Of a stretch of DNA of 52,407 bases, positions 7,803 to 16,326 are shown piece by piece. The first letter of the stretch is position 1; every line of letters starts with the position of its first letter. The notes below the pieces were generated by a model. The model was not told where the DNA came from, did not search any database, and was given only the letters and a program-made list of their open reading frames with translations. Origin of the DNA: Pseudomonas violetae (GTDB lineage: Bacteria > Pseudomonadota > Gammaproteobacteria > Pseudomonadales > Pseudomonadaceae). The position numbers and the translations under genes were made by a program. The stretch is taken from positions 1-52,407 of the forward strand of contig NZ_JAKNRW010000035.1 in the NCBI RefSeq assembly GCF_023072615.1, given 5' to 3'.

Positions 7803-8518
7803 TCAACAGACCTTCGAACGAAACCCCACAAGAGCGCGACGAACTGGCCAGCGAATATGTATTGGGCACGCTCCCGGCCGACCTGCGAGAGCAGGTCCGC
7901 CTGCGCCTGCAGGACGACGCCGAATTGCGCAAGGCGGTCGACAGCTGGGAACGTCGCCTGCTCGGTTTGACCGACCTCGTCGAGCCTGCGCTTCCTTCTA
8001 CCCAATTGTGGCCGCGGATCGAACGCAGCGTGCAGGCCCTGCAGCCCAAACCCCGAGTGCCTGCAGCGCGCGCACCCTCCTGGTGGAACCTGCTGCCCTT
8101 ATGGCGCGGGCTGGCCGGGGCGGGGCTGGCGGCCAGTCTGCTGTTCGGCACCCTGCTGTTGACGCAGACCACGGCCAAGCCGACCTACCTGGTGGTATTG
8201 GTCGGCCCTCAGGACAAGGCGCCGGGCTGGGTCATCCAGGCGAGCAACCCAAGGGAGCTGCAACTGATCCCGCTGGGGGTGGTGGAAGTTCCAGCCGACA
8301 AGGCGCTGGAATTCTGGACCAAAGCCGACGGTTGGCAAGGGCCTGTATCACTGGGCCTGGTCAAGCCGGGGCAAACGCTCTCGGTGCCTCTGGATAAACT
8401 GCCGTCACTGGTGCCTGATCAACTGTTCGAGCTGACCCTGGAGAACCCCAATGGCTCGCCGATCGGCAAGCCGACGGGGCCGATCCAGTTCATCGGCCGA
8501 GCGGTTAAAGTCATTTGA
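7799..8518 (+). CDS. Anti-sigma factor, RskA-like
   Basis: This 239-residue protein should hold the sigma factor inactive at the membrane. The cytoplasmic N-terminus carries the anti-sigma helices (ERDELASEYVLGTLPADLREQV, then SWERRLLGLTDLVEP). One membrane helix, GLAGAGLAASLLFGTLLL, lies near residues 102-120. The periplasmic C-terminal domain (about 130-239) matches the RskA C-terminal domain, with segments such as LQLIPLGVVEVPADKALEFW and LFELTLENPNGSPIGKPTGP. It overlaps the sigma gene by four bases. The input signal is unknown; in RskA systems release occurs by proteolysis. Confidence 0.88.
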   Translation: MINRPSNETPQERDELASEYVLGTLPADLREQVRLRLQDDAELRKAVDSWERRLLGLTDLVEPALPSTQLWPRIERSVQALQPKPRVPAARAPSWWNLLPLWRGLAGAGLAASLLFGTLLLTQTTAKPTYLVVLVGPQDKAPGWVIQASNPRELQLIPLGVVEVPADKALEFWTKADGWQGPVSLGLVKPGQTLSVPLDKLPSLVPDQLFELTLENPNGSPIGKPTGPIQFIGRAVKVI

Positions 8519-8539
8519 TGGAGGTGCCCGTGGGCTTGT

Positions 8540-9631
8540 TCAGCGCGCCCGGGCCATGCAGCGCTGATAGCGCTCATCGACCCGCTTGGCGAACCACGCG
8601 GTGGTGAGTTTGCGAGTAATTTTCGGGCTTTGCAGTACGATCCCCGGCAGCACCGCACGGGGCAATGAGCGGCCTTCAGCCTGCTCTGCCAGCTCAAAGA
8701 CCCGTTGGTAGAGTGCTGTGTCCTCGAACTCCAGGCTCTTGCCCTTGTCCAGTTGATCGCGGATGGTCGGATTGCGCATGGTCAGTTGCTTGCCAAGGCT
8801 GCGCACCGCCAGCTCAGTGGTGCCGGGCATGATTGCGTCGTAGCGCACCAGATCACCGTCCAGCGCCAGCGGGATGCCCGAAGCGCGGCTCACCGCGTTC
8901 TGAAACGCGGCATTGCGACTGGCGTACCAGCCGGCGTTGAAATCGGCAAAGCGGTACAGGGGTTGCGGGTAGTTCACCGGGTAACCCAGCAGGTGCGCGA
9001 TGCCGAAATACATGCCGCCGCGACGACTGAAGACTTCGTGGCGAATCGTACTCTCGACCGGATACGGGTATTGCCGCGCATGCTGTTCGGCGAAGTCGAT
9101 GCTGACTTGCATCGGCCCACCGGTATGCACCGGGTTGAACCCGCCGAATAGCGTCTGCCCCATCGGCACCATGCCGATGAAATCATCGAAGATCGCACTG
9201 AGTTCCTTTTCACTGCGCGCAGCATTGAGCCGAGTGCTGTAACTCTTGCCGTTGGGCGAGGTGACCTGCAGCGCGCCACTGACCAGCAGGCTGGGGATGT
9301 GCACCTTGGCGGCTCGGCGGTCGACCTCCTCGCGGGCGATCTTGCCTAGCCCCGGTACCGGCGGGTCGACTTGAAACGTCGACTCCTGCTCGGTGACTGC
9401 GAGCACCGAGCACAGGTTTTGCGTACTCGGATAAATCCCCTGCGCGGCGAACGCGGCATAGATGTCCGTAGCCCAGCCCTGGCGATCGACCGTTTTGGCC
9501 GGCAACAGGCGCATCAATTCAGCCTTGACCTCTGCGGGCTTGCGCGCAGGCGGTTCAGGCGCCCGTTGCGTGGCGCAACCGCCCAGTAACAGCAGCGCAG
9601 CGACGCTCATGATCAGTCGATTGGCTTGCAT
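8540..9631 (-). CDS. DUF1615 family lipoprotein
   Basis: The 363-residue product has a signal peptide ending in the lipobox LLGGC at about residue 19, so it should be anchored in the outer membrane or inner-membrane face. The remainder fits the DUF1615 family, with SVLAVTEQESTFQVDPPVPGLGKIA, a pattern reminiscent of lysozyme-like folds with a glutamate in TEQEST, and a later FADFNAGWYASRNAAFQ. Some annotators suggest peptidoglycan-related activity; I treat that as unproven. The start ATG at 9631 gives a normal lipoprotein signal. It converges on the anti-sigma gene, only 21 bases apart. Confidence 0.8.
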   Translation of the reverse strand: MQANRLIMSVAALLLLGGCATQRAPEPPARKPAEVKAELMRLLPAKTVDRQGWATDIYAAFAAQGIYPSTQNLCSVLAVTEQESTFQVDPPVPGLGKIAREEVDRRAAKVHIPSLLVSGALQVTSPNGKSYSTRLNAARSEKELSAIFDDFIGMVPMGQTLFGGFNPVHTGGPMQVSIDFAEQHARQYPYPVESTIRHEVFSRRGGMYFGIAHLLGYPVNYPQPLYRFADFNAGWYASRNAAFQNAVSRASGIPLALDGDLVRYDAIMPGTTELAVRSLGKQLTMRNPTIRDQLDKGKSLEFEDTALYQRVFELAEQAEGRSLPRAVLPGIVLQSPKITRKLTTAWFAKRVDERYQRCMARAR

Positions 9632-9738
9632 GGTGCTCCATCTAATCCTTTGGGACGGTTAACCATACGATCAAAGGCATGGCGCAGGCTATGACTCTTG
9701 CCACCGTCAACTGTTCCCCCGGCTGCTCTGTGAGCTGC

Positions 9739-9800
9739 GTAGGAGCTGTCGAGTGAAACGAGGCTGCGATCTTTTGCTCTTGTCTTGTGTACATATCCAT
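9739..9800. repeat. Dispersed repeat, copy A
   Basis: About 62 bases, starting GTAGGAGCTGTCGAGTGAAA and ending TGTACATATCCAT, recur at 38282-38344 with a few changes. The first half resembles the widespread pseudomonad REP-like unit containing GAGGCTGCGATCTTTTG. It fills part of the gap between the DUF1615 and monooxygenase genes and codes for nothing I can support. Confidence 0.7.
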
Positions 9801-9880
9801 GTGCGTGGTCACGGCTTCCATTGATTCCGCTTTTACTAGGCTGGGCCATACTTAAGCAACACGGCGAGGAGGCCAGGTTG

Positions 9881-11416
9881 ATGAATCGAAGCGATGTGCT
9901 GATTGTCGGCGCCGGCCCCACAGGACTGGTCCTGGCGCTGTGGTTGAGCAAACTGGGGATAGGGGTGCGTATCATCGACAAGACCTCGGCACCCGGCACG
10001 ACTTCCCGGGCGCTGGCGGTGCAGGCTCGCACCCTTGAACTGTATCGCCAGCTCGACATCGCCGACGCCGTGGTACAGAACGGTCATCGCGTTGCCGCGG
10101 CGAATTTCTGGGTCAAGGGCGAGCCTGTTGCCCGCTTGCCCCTGACCACGGTAGGCGAGGGCCTGACGCCCTACACTTTCCTGGAAATATTTCCCCAGGA
10201 CCAGCACGAGCGACTATTGATCAGTCGTCTCGAAGCCTTCGGCGTTCAAGTCGAGCGCGGGACCGAGCTGGAAAGCTTCGAGGAAACCGGCGACGGCATC
10301 AGCGCACAACTGCGCCTGCCAGATGGCCAGCAGGAAACCTGCCAGGCCTGTTACCTGGCCGGGTGCGATGGCGCCAGGTCGAACGTGCGCAAGGCCCTGG
10401 ATACCGATTTTCCCGGAGGCACCTACCAGCAGATTTTCTACGTGGCCGATGTGCACGCCAGCGGCGAGGCCCTCAATGGCGAACTGCACGTGGACCTGGA
10501 TGAAGCCGACTTCCTTGCGGTCTTCCCCATGGCCGAGCAAGGTCGCGCGCGACTGATTGGCACGGTGCGAGATGAGCGCGCCGAGCAACCGGAAAACCTG
10601 CGGTTCGAGGACATCAGCAGTCGCGCGATCCAGAGCATGAAGGTGCAGATCGAGCAGGTGAACTGGTTCTCGACCTATCACGTGCATCATCGGGTGGCTG
10701 ATCACTTTCGCACCGGGCGCGCGTTCCTGTTGGGAGACGCAGCCCACGTCCACAGTCCGGTCGGTGGCCAGGGGATGAACACCGGGATCGGTGACGCGAT
10801 CAACCTGGCGTGGAAACTCGCAGCGGTGTTGAGCGGCGGTGCCGAGGCGCGGTTGCTCGACAGTTATGAACCGGAACGCATCGCTTTTGCCCGCAAACTG
10901 GTCGCCACCACCGACCGGGTATTTAGTTTCGTCACAGCCCAAGGCCCTATGGCCGACCTGCTGCGCACCCGCCTGGCGCCGTTGCTCATTCCGAAATTGG
11001 CCTCGTTCGAAACATCCCGCGAGTTTATGTTTCGCACAGTGTCGCAGATCACTCTGAATTATCGCGCGATGGCTTTAAGTACAGGCGTGGCTGGGCACGT
11101 TCATGGCGGGGATCGACTGCCCTGGGCGCACGATGGCGAGGGTGACAATTATGAATCGCTCAAGCAACCGATCTGGCAGGTGCATGTGTATGGCGACACC
11201 AGCGACGAAATGATCGCCTGGTGTGTGGAGCATCACATGCCGTTGCAGGTATTTGCCTGGCGACCCGCGTTCGAGGCCGCAGGTCTGGGACGTAACGGGT
11301 TCTACCTGTTGCGACCGGACACCTACGTGGCGATCGCCGAGAACAGTTCGGACCCGAAGGTGATCGAACGCTATTTTCGCGATCACGGGATTCGTATGTT
11401 TTTCGCTAACCCCTGA
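9881..11416 (+). CDS. FAD-dependent aromatic-ring monooxygenase family protein
   Basis: The 511-residue protein is a class A flavoprotein monooxygenase. The N-terminal dinucleotide fold VLIVGAGPTGLVLALWL binds FAD, and the second FAD motif RAFLLGDAAHVHSPVGGQGMN lies near residue 285. A thioredoxin-like C-terminal tail follows, as in phenol and pentachlorophenol hydroxylases. It would use NAD(P)H and oxygen to hydroxylate an aromatic or polyketide-like substrate, which I cannot name. The ATG at 9881 has AGGAGG ten bases upstream; the frame is open further back but without homology. No catabolic neighbours are present, so the pathway is unknown. Confidence 0.85.
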   Translation: MNRSDVLIVGAGPTGLVLALWLSKLGIGVRIIDKTSAPGTTSRALAVQARTLELYRQLDIADAVVQNGHRVAAANFWVKGEPVARLPLTTVGEGLTPYTFLEIFPQDQHERLLISRLEAFGVQVERGTELESFEETGDGISAQLRLPDGQQETCQACYLAGCDGARSNVRKALDTDFPGGTYQQIFYVADVHASGEALNGELHVDLDEADFLAVFPMAEQGRARLIGTVRDERAEQPENLRFEDISSRAIQSMKVQIEQVNWFSTYHVHHRVADHFRTGRAFLLGDAAHVHSPVGGQGMNTGIGDAINLAWKLAAVLSGGAEARLLDSYEPERIAFARKLVATTDRVFSFVTAQGPMADLLRTRLAPLLIPKLASFETSREFMFRTVSQITLNYRAMALSTGVAGHVHGGDRLPWAHDGEGDNYESLKQPIWQVHVYGDTSDEMIAWCVEHHMPLQVFAWRPAFEAAGLGRNGFYLLRPDTYVAIAENSSDPKVIERYFRDHGIRMFFANP

Positions 11417-11421
11417 CACCC

Positions 11422-11461
11422 CCCACAACAAGCCCGCTCCCACAGGATGGTTTGTTGTGGG
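11422..11461. terminator. Hairpin between monooxygenase and hemB
   Basis: CCCACAACAA (11422-11431) and TTGTTGTGGG (11452-11461) form a perfect 10-bp stem around a 20-base loop. The stem abuts the hemB stop codon and follows the monooxygenase stop by five bases. The genes converge here, so it likely terminates both, although no long T run follows. Confidence 0.5.
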
Positions 11462-12436
11462 TTAAATCCCGGCCAGTGCCAGGTCCATCGCAAAGTAGGT
11501 AAAAATCAGATCTGCACCGGCGCGCTTGATCGCACCGAGGCTTTCGCGGACCACCCGGTCTTCGTCAATCGCCCCGGCCTGGGCGCCGAATTTGATCATC
11601 GCGTACTCGCCACTGACCTGATACGCCGCCAGCGGCAGGCGAGAGGCCTCGCGGATGTCGCGGATGATGTCCAGGTACGCGCCGGCCGGCTTGACCATCA
11701 GCGCGTCGGCGCCTTCCTGTTCATCCAGCAATGATTCGCGCACTGCTTCACGGCGGTTCATCGGGTTCATCTGGTAGCTCTTGCGATCACCCTTGAGCGC
11801 ACTGCCACCGGCTTCACGGAACGGGCCGTAAAGCGCCGAAGCGAACTTGGTCGAATAGGCCATGATCGGCGTCTGGGTGAAACCAGCTGCGTCCAGGGCT
11901 CGACGAATCGCCTGGACCTGCCCGTCCATCGCCGCCGACGGAGCGATCACATCAGCGCCGGCCTGGGCAGCTGCAACGGCCTGCCTGCCGAGATTGACCA
12001 GGGTCTGATCGTTGTCGACTTCATGGTTGTGCATGACCCCGCAGTGGCCATGGTTGGTGTACTCGCAGAAGCAGGTGTCGGACATCACGATCATGTCCGG
12101 TACAGCATCCTTGGCGATGCGCGACATCCGCGACACCAGGCCATTCTCGTTCCAGGTATCGCTGCCGTTGCTGTCCAGGTGGTGGGACACACCAAAGGTC
12201 ATTACCGACCGGATGCCGGCACGGGCATAACGCTCGATCTCGCCGGCGAGTTTCGATTCAGGAATGCGCATCACGCCGGGCATGCTTTTGATCGGCACGA
12301 ACTCGTCAATTTCTTCCTCGACGAAGATCGGCAGCACCAGGTCATCGAGGCTGAACTCCGTTTCCTGGAACAGGCTGCGCAGGCTCGCATTGCGGCGCAG
12401 ACGGCGTGGACGTGCTTCGGGGAACTGACTGGACAT
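11462..12436 (-). CDS. hemB: Delta-aminolevulinic acid dehydratase, zinc type
   Basis: The 324-residue enzyme joins two 5-aminolevulinate molecules into porphobilinogen in haem synthesis. The two active-site lysines are seen at K197 (YSTKFAS) and K249 (LMVKPAG). The metal site reads DTCFCEYTNHGHC, giving cysteines 122, 124 and 132, the zinc-binding triad of E. coli HemB; the rest is also close to E. coli (VLPIFVEEEID, KGDRKSYQMNPMNRREA). The main HemB of P. aeruginosa, as I recall it, has aspartates there and is magnesium-dependent, so this gene may be a second paralogue. The start is the ATG at 12436; upstream codons in frame have no homology. Confidence 0.93.
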   Translation of the reverse strand: MSSQFPEARPRRLRRNASLRSLFQETEFSLDDLVLPIFVEEEIDEFVPIKSMPGVMRIPESKLAGEIERYARAGIRSVMTFGVSHHLDSNGSDTWNENGLVSRMSRIAKDAVPDMIVMSDTCFCEYTNHGHCGVMHNHEVDNDQTLVNLGRQAVAAAQAGADVIAPSAAMDGQVQAIRRALDAAGFTQTPIMAYSTKFASALYGPFREAGGSALKGDRKSYQMNPMNRREAVRESLLDEQEGADALMVKPAGAYLDIIRDIREASRLPLAAYQVSGEYAMIKFGAQAGAIDEDRVVRESLGAIKRAGADLIFTYFAMDLALAGI

Positions 12437-12481
12437 GGGGATTCCTGGGACAAGACGAAAATCGTAGGGGCGAAAGCTTAT

Positions 12482-12508
12482 GCGTTGTGCGGCGTACCGC
12501 ACAAACGC
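12482..12508 (-). promoter_or_regulatory. Hairpin or operator upstream of hemB
   Basis: TTGTGCGG and CCGCACAA form an 8-bp stem around CGTA, extended by three more pairs after one bulged base. It lies 46-72 bases upstream of the hemB start and after the phzF-like gene. No T run follows on the minus strand, so an operator or leader structure is as likely as a terminator. Confidence 0.35.
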
Positions 12509-12576
12509 TTGTTGACCAAGAGTGCGTTACCGGTCCGGCAATAATCACCAGCCGTCCCGGCTGAGCACCGCTCGCG

Positions 12577-13419
12577 CTACAGGTTCAAAGTGCCGCTGAT
12601 GCAGGTCACCACAGGGCCGCCGACCCAGATTTCGTCGCCTACCTGGTCGACCTGGATTCGCCCGGCGCGACCCATCGTCACACCCTGGCTGACCACGTAG
12701 GACGGCGGTGCCAGCCCCTCCTTGAGCAGCCACTGCGCCAGCCCGGCATTCAGGCTGCCGGTGGCCGGGTCTTCCGGCATGCCATCGCCACTGATAAACG
12801 CCCGCACCTCGAACTGCGCGGCATCGCCGTCCCGCGCCGGCTGCCAGGGCGCAACGACCCCGACCGCAAGGCCGAGCATTTGCGCATGGTCCGGCTGCAA
12901 GTCCAGCACCTGCTGGCGATCTTCGAGCATCACCGCCAGCCAGCCGGCGCCATTATCGACCCACTGACTGCGCACTATCACGCCGCGCTCCAGTCCCAGT
13001 CCCAGGCGAACCCGCTCTACAATCTCGGCATCCACCGGCCCGGTCCTGATCAGCGGTGGTGCCAGGAACGCCAGCTCGGCGCCCTGGCGGCGGATGCGCA
13101 CCAGCCCGACTCCACACTCCTGAATCACCTCCTCGCCCATGGGCACGCCGCCAGCTTCCAGCCAGGCATGACAGGTCCCGAGCGTAGGATGACCGGCGAA
13201 CGGCAACTCCTTGAGTGTGGTGAAAATTCGCACCCGGTAGTCGGCCCGCGGGTCACGGGGCCGCAAGATGAAAGTGGTCTCACTGAGGTTGGTCCAGGCG
13301 GCAAAGGCCGCCATCCGCTCGTCGCTCAGCTCATCTGCGGCGAACACCACCGCCAACGGATTGCCCTTGAGCGGGCTGCGGCTGAAAACATCTACCTGTT
13401 TGAAATCGAATGAATGCAT
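12577..13419 (-). CDS. PhzF family isomerase-like protein
   Basis: The 280-residue protein has the duplicated PhzF (diaminopimelate epimerase-like) fold. The opening DVFSRSPLKGNPLAVVF, the catalytic glutamate E47 in NLSETTF, ELPFAGHPTLGTCHAWL and DPATGSLNAGLAQWL are all family marks. PhzF itself isomerises a phenazine precursor, but no phenazine genes are nearby, and most family members have unknown substrates. It is followed on the same strand by hemB and preceded by a GST gene 27 bases away, so these may form one transcript. Confidence 0.88.
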   Translation of the reverse strand: MHSFDFKQVDVFSRSPLKGNPLAVVFAADELSDERMAAFAAWTNLSETTFILRPRDPRADYRVRIFTTLKELPFAGHPTLGTCHAWLEAGGVPMGEEVIQECGVGLVRIRRQGAELAFLAPPLIRTGPVDAEIVERVRLGLGLERGVIVRSQWVDNGAGWLAVMLEDRQQVLDLQPDHAQMLGLAVGVVAPWQPARDGDAAQFEVRAFISGDGMPEDPATGSLNAGLAQWLLKEGLAPPSYVVSQGVTMGRAGRIQVDQVGDEIWVGGPVVTCISGTLNL

Positions 13420-13446
13420 GGCCTTTCCCTGGTCTTGTTGAGTGGG

Positions 13447-14145
13447 TTACTTCGGTATTTCCAAGCCGCGCATGACCGCAGGCCGCGCCAGGAAGCGCTC
13501 GAGCACTCGGGTGACGTTCTTGAAGTCGTTGATGCCCACCAAGTCGCCCGCGTCATAGAAGCCGATCAGGTTGCGCACCCAAGGAAACGTGGCGATGTCG
13601 GCGATGGTGTAGCGCTCACCCATGATCCAGTCCTGCCCTTGCAGGCGGGTATCGAGCACCTTCAGCAGACGCTTGCTTTCGTCGACATAACGACCCAGCG
13701 GGCGTTTGTCCTCGTATTCTTTGCCGGCGAATTTATTGAAGAAACCGACCTGACCGAACATCGGCCCGATGCCGCCCATCTGAAACATCAGCCACTGAAT
13801 CGTCTCGTAACGGGCCACCGACTCCTGGGCCAGTAACTGCCCGCTCTTGTCGGCGAGGTAGATCAGAATCGCCCCGGACTCGAACAGCGCCAACGGCTGA
13901 TCGCCCGGACCGTGAGGATCGAGGATCGCCGGAATCTTGTTGTTGGCGCTCAGCGAAATGAACGCTGGGGACAGTTGGTCATTGGTTTCGAAGCTGACGC
14001 GATGGGGCTCATAGGGCAGCCCGATCTCTTCGAGCATGATCGACGCCTTGACCCCATTGGGGGTTGGCAGTGAATACAGCTGGATCCACTCGGGGTACTG
14101 GGCCGGCCATTTTTGTGTGATGGGGAACGCGGACAAATCAGTCAT
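13447..14145 (-). CDS. Glutathione S-transferase, YghU/YfcG type
   Basis: The 232-residue protein resembles nu-class transferases of E. coli (YghU, YfcG). After an N-terminal extension comes LYSLPTPNGVKASIMLEE, where the TPN turn provides the thiol-contacting threonine and asparagine; then NNKIPAILD with the cis-proline and LFESGAILIYLAD for glutathione binding. The C-terminal helical domain contains YTIADIATFPWVRN. Members show disulfide-bond reductase activity. The start at 14145 (MTDLSAFP) matches the family; an in-frame ATG four codons upstream is possible. It lies 27 bases ahead of the phzF-like gene. Confidence 0.88.
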   Translation of the reverse strand: MTDLSAFPITQKWPAQYPEWIQLYSLPTPNGVKASIMLEEIGLPYEPHRVSFETNDQLSPAFISLSANNKIPAILDPHGPGDQPLALFESGAILIYLADKSGQLLAQESVARYETIQWLMFQMGGIGPMFGQVGFFNKFAGKEYEDKRPLGRYVDESKRLLKVLDTRLQGQDWIMGERYTIADIATFPWVRNLIGFYDAGDLVGINDFKNVTRVLERFLARPAVMRGLEIPK

Positions 14146-14190
14146 GGGAGCATCCACAAGGAAAATGTACGCCGATCATAATCCGTAGGA

Positions 14191-14264
14191 GCTGCCGAAC
14201 GCTGCGATCTTTTGCTGTTTTTTGACGGGATCGACAAGCGCAAAAAATCGCAGCCTTCGGCAGC
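14191..14264. repeat. REP-type inverted repeat
   Basis: Arms at 14191-14214 and 14241-14264 match at 22 of 24 positions when paired, around a 26-base loop rich in T on one side. The unit begins GCTGCCGAACGCTGCGATCT, a common pseudomonad palindrome. It occupies the divergent gap between the YghU-type gene and the phosphatase-like gene. Confidence 0.7.
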
Positions 14265-14494
14265 TTCTGCGACGAGTTGTAACATCCTGTTGGTAACTTT
14301 TCCTACATCCGAGAAAGCATCCCGGTAGAGTGCGGCGCACCTGTCGGGATCGAACCAAATGGGCTCAAGGCACTCAGAGCTTTGCCCTTTCGGAAACGGA
14401 CCGGCTCAACGACATGGAAAACACCCGACGCTGGATGCTCGCGGTGTAAAGGTTTGTCAGCCTTAACCGAATGCGCTGAAGAACCCCTAATTCG
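14265..14494 (+). other. Unassigned 230-base leader of the phosphatase-like gene
   Basis: This is the rest of the 349-base gap between divergent genes. I see no open frame of useful length except an 11-codon ATG frame at 14414. Possible weak stems include GGGC...GCCC around 14359-14389. No riboswitch or clear promoter is recognised. Confidence 0.3.
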
Positions 14495-15169
14495 ATGATG
14501 AAACTCTTGAAATTTGCCAATCGCTTCAAGCATCGCGCCTATCTTTTCCTGCCAGCGCTGCTTGCCACCAGTGCGGTGTTTCTGTCGCTGGAGTCCAGCG
14601 AAAGCCGCGCCCAGCCGGCTGACGGTACCCAGACCCTGGTGTTCCTGCGCCATGCGGAAAAACCCGAGGGCGGCCTGGGCCAGCTCAACTGCCAAGGCTT
14701 GAATCGCGCCATTGACCTGGCGACTCTGCTCCCGGAAAAATTCGGCAAGGCCGACTACGTGTTTGCGGCGAACCCGACGCGCAATGTAGAGGAAGGCGAG
14801 CTGGATAACTCCTATAGCTACATTCGTCCCCTGATGACCATCAGCCCTAGCGCGATCAAGCTCGGTCTGCCGGTGAACATCAACTTCTCGGCCAACGACA
14901 CCAGCGACCTGGCCGACGAACTGCTCGACGACAAGTACCATAACTCGGTGATCTACACCGCCTGGTCCCATGGTTACCTGCCCGAGCTGATCAATAAGGT
15001 GGCAGGCGACGCTGTGGGCAAGAAGCAGAAGATTACCGAAGACTGGGAATCCAGCGATTTCGACTCGTTGTATGTGCTGACCCTGACCTGGCACAACGGC
15101 AAGGCCAGCCTGAAAAGCCACACCTACAAGCAAGGCCTGGATAACGGTCGCCAGACCTGCCCAACGTAA
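14495..15169 (+). CDS. Histidine phosphatase-like exported protein
   Basis: The 224-residue product has an N-terminal membrane or signal segment (YLFLPALLATSAVFLSL) followed by the short catalytic motif LVFLRHAEKPEGGLGQL, the RHG-type signature of the histidine phosphatase (phosphoglycerate mutase-like) superfamily, here RHAEKP. A later TAWSHGYLPEL supplies a second histidine. It should act in the periplasm; the substrate is unknown. Two ATG codons are adjacent at 14495 and 14498, with no strong ribosome site. A permease gene follows after 64 bases in the same direction. Confidence 0.75.
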   Translation: MMKLLKFANRFKHRAYLFLPALLATSAVFLSLESSESRAQPADGTQTLVFLRHAEKPEGGLGQLNCQGLNRAIDLATLLPEKFGKADYVFAANPTRNVEEGELDNSYSYIRPLMTISPSAIKLGLPVNINFSANDTSDLADELLDDKYHNSVIYTAWSHGYLPELINKVAGDAVGKKQKITEDWESSDFDSLYVLTLTWHNGKASLKSHTYKQGLDNGRQTCPT

Positions 15170-15233
15170 GTATCTGCACCAGGGAGGAGCTGGGCTATCA
15201 TGAGCCCTCTCCTTCTTCCCCCAGGAACTCTCC

Positions 15234-16289
15234 ATGTCGCTCTTATCCACTGCTGCCCCCTCACGAGGCTGGTCGTTCTGGTGGAAACCTGCACTCTTCG
15301 TCCTGGTTGCCTGTATCGGCCTGTATTACGTCAAATGGTCGCCCTACTACGCCAAGGCCTTTCTCGCGGCTGACAATCACAGCATCGGCGCCTCGATACT
15401 CAACGACGCCCCGACCGCCCCCCTGGCCGCCGCGCTGACCTACGCCAAGGTGTATTTCCTGGCGATCTGGAAAGCCGCAGTACTGGCGGTGATTCTCGGT
15501 TCACTGCTTCAGGTATTGATCCCCCGGGACTGGCTGCTGCGCCTGTTTGGCCGCGCCGGTTTTGCCTCGACCGTACGCGGTGGCCTGTTCGCCCTGCCTG
15601 GCATGATGTGTTCATGCTGCGCGGCACCGGTGGCGGCCAGCATGCGTCGCTCCAATGTGTCGGTTGGCGCCGCGCTGGCGTTCTGGATCGGCAATCCGGT
15701 GCTGAACCCGGCCACGCTGGTGTTCATGGGCTTTGTGCTGGGCTGGGGCTTTACGGCGCTGCGCCTGGTCGCGGGCATCGTGCTGGTATTTGGCGTGTCC
15801 TGGGTCGCGCAGCGCATGTCCGGCCCTCAGGCACTGCCTGAAGCGGCTGTCGAAGCCGTGAGTGAAGCCAGCACGGTGGATGTGCAACCGTTCCTGGTGC
15901 GCTGGGGCCGCACGCTCTGGCAACTGTTCTGGAGCACTATCCCGATTTACATTCTGGCGGTGCTGGTGCTCGGTGCAGTACGGGTCTGGGTGTTTCCGCA
16001 CATTGATGGCGCCATGGCCAACAGCCTGATGTGGCTGTTGCCACTGGCGATCATCGGCACCTTGTTCGTGATTCCCACGGCGGCGGAAATCCCGATCGTG
16101 CAAACCATGATGACCCTGGGCATGGGCACCGCCCCGGCCGTTGCCCTGCTGATGACCCTGCCGAGTATCAGCCTGCCGTCGCTGCTGATGCTGCGCAAGG
16201 ATTTCGATGGGCGAGTGCTGGTCAGCGTGGCGCTGATGACCATGGGGATTGGCGTGGTCAGCGGGTTGATTGGGGCGGCTGTGCTGTAG
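15234..16289 (+). CDS. DUF318/YraQ-type permease
   Basis: The 351-residue integral membrane protein has eight or so hydrophobic helices in two halves. The first half holds the hallmark GMMCSCCAAPVAASMRR with a pair of cysteines, followed by GNPVLNPATL; the second half holds the matching IPTAAEIPIVQTMM. These are features of the permease family that includes ArsP, an exporter of trivalent organoarsenicals, and YraQ. No ars genes are near, so the substrate is open. The start ATG has CAGGAA seven bases upstream. A strong hairpin follows the stop codon. Confidence 0.85.
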   Translation: MSLLSTAAPSRGWSFWWKPALFVLVACIGLYYVKWSPYYAKAFLAADNHSIGASILNDAPTAPLAAALTYAKVYFLAIWKAAVLAVILGSLLQVLIPRDWLLRLFGRAGFASTVRGGLFALPGMMCSCCAAPVAASMRRSNVSVGAALAFWIGNPVLNPATLVFMGFVLGWGFTALRLVAGIVLVFGVSWVAQRMSGPQALPEAAVEAVSEASTVDVQPFLVRWGRTLWQLFWSTIPIYILAVLVLGAVRVWVFPHIDGAMANSLMWLLPLAIIGTLFVIPTAAEIPIVQTMMTLGMGTAPAVALLMTLPSISLPSLLMLRKDFDGRVLVSVALMTMGIGVVSGLIGAAVL

Positions 16290-16295
16290 ATTTTG

Positions 16296-16315
16296 TGGCG
16301 CCCGTGAGGGCGCCA
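16296..16315. terminator. Hairpin between permease and mnmH
   Basis: TGGCGCCC, loop GTGA, GGGCGCCA form a perfect 8-bp stem seven bases after the permease stop. On the minus strand it is followed by CAAAATC and on the plus strand by ATTGCGG, so termination may be weak, but the position between convergent genes fits. Confidence 0.55.
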
Positions 16316-16326
16316 TTGCGGCAACA

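Noticed and set aside
14303..15250. Minus-strand frame of 315 codons opposite the phosphatase-like gene
   Set aside because: The plus-strand gene has a signal segment and catalytic motif; the antisense frame has only high-GC shadow composition.
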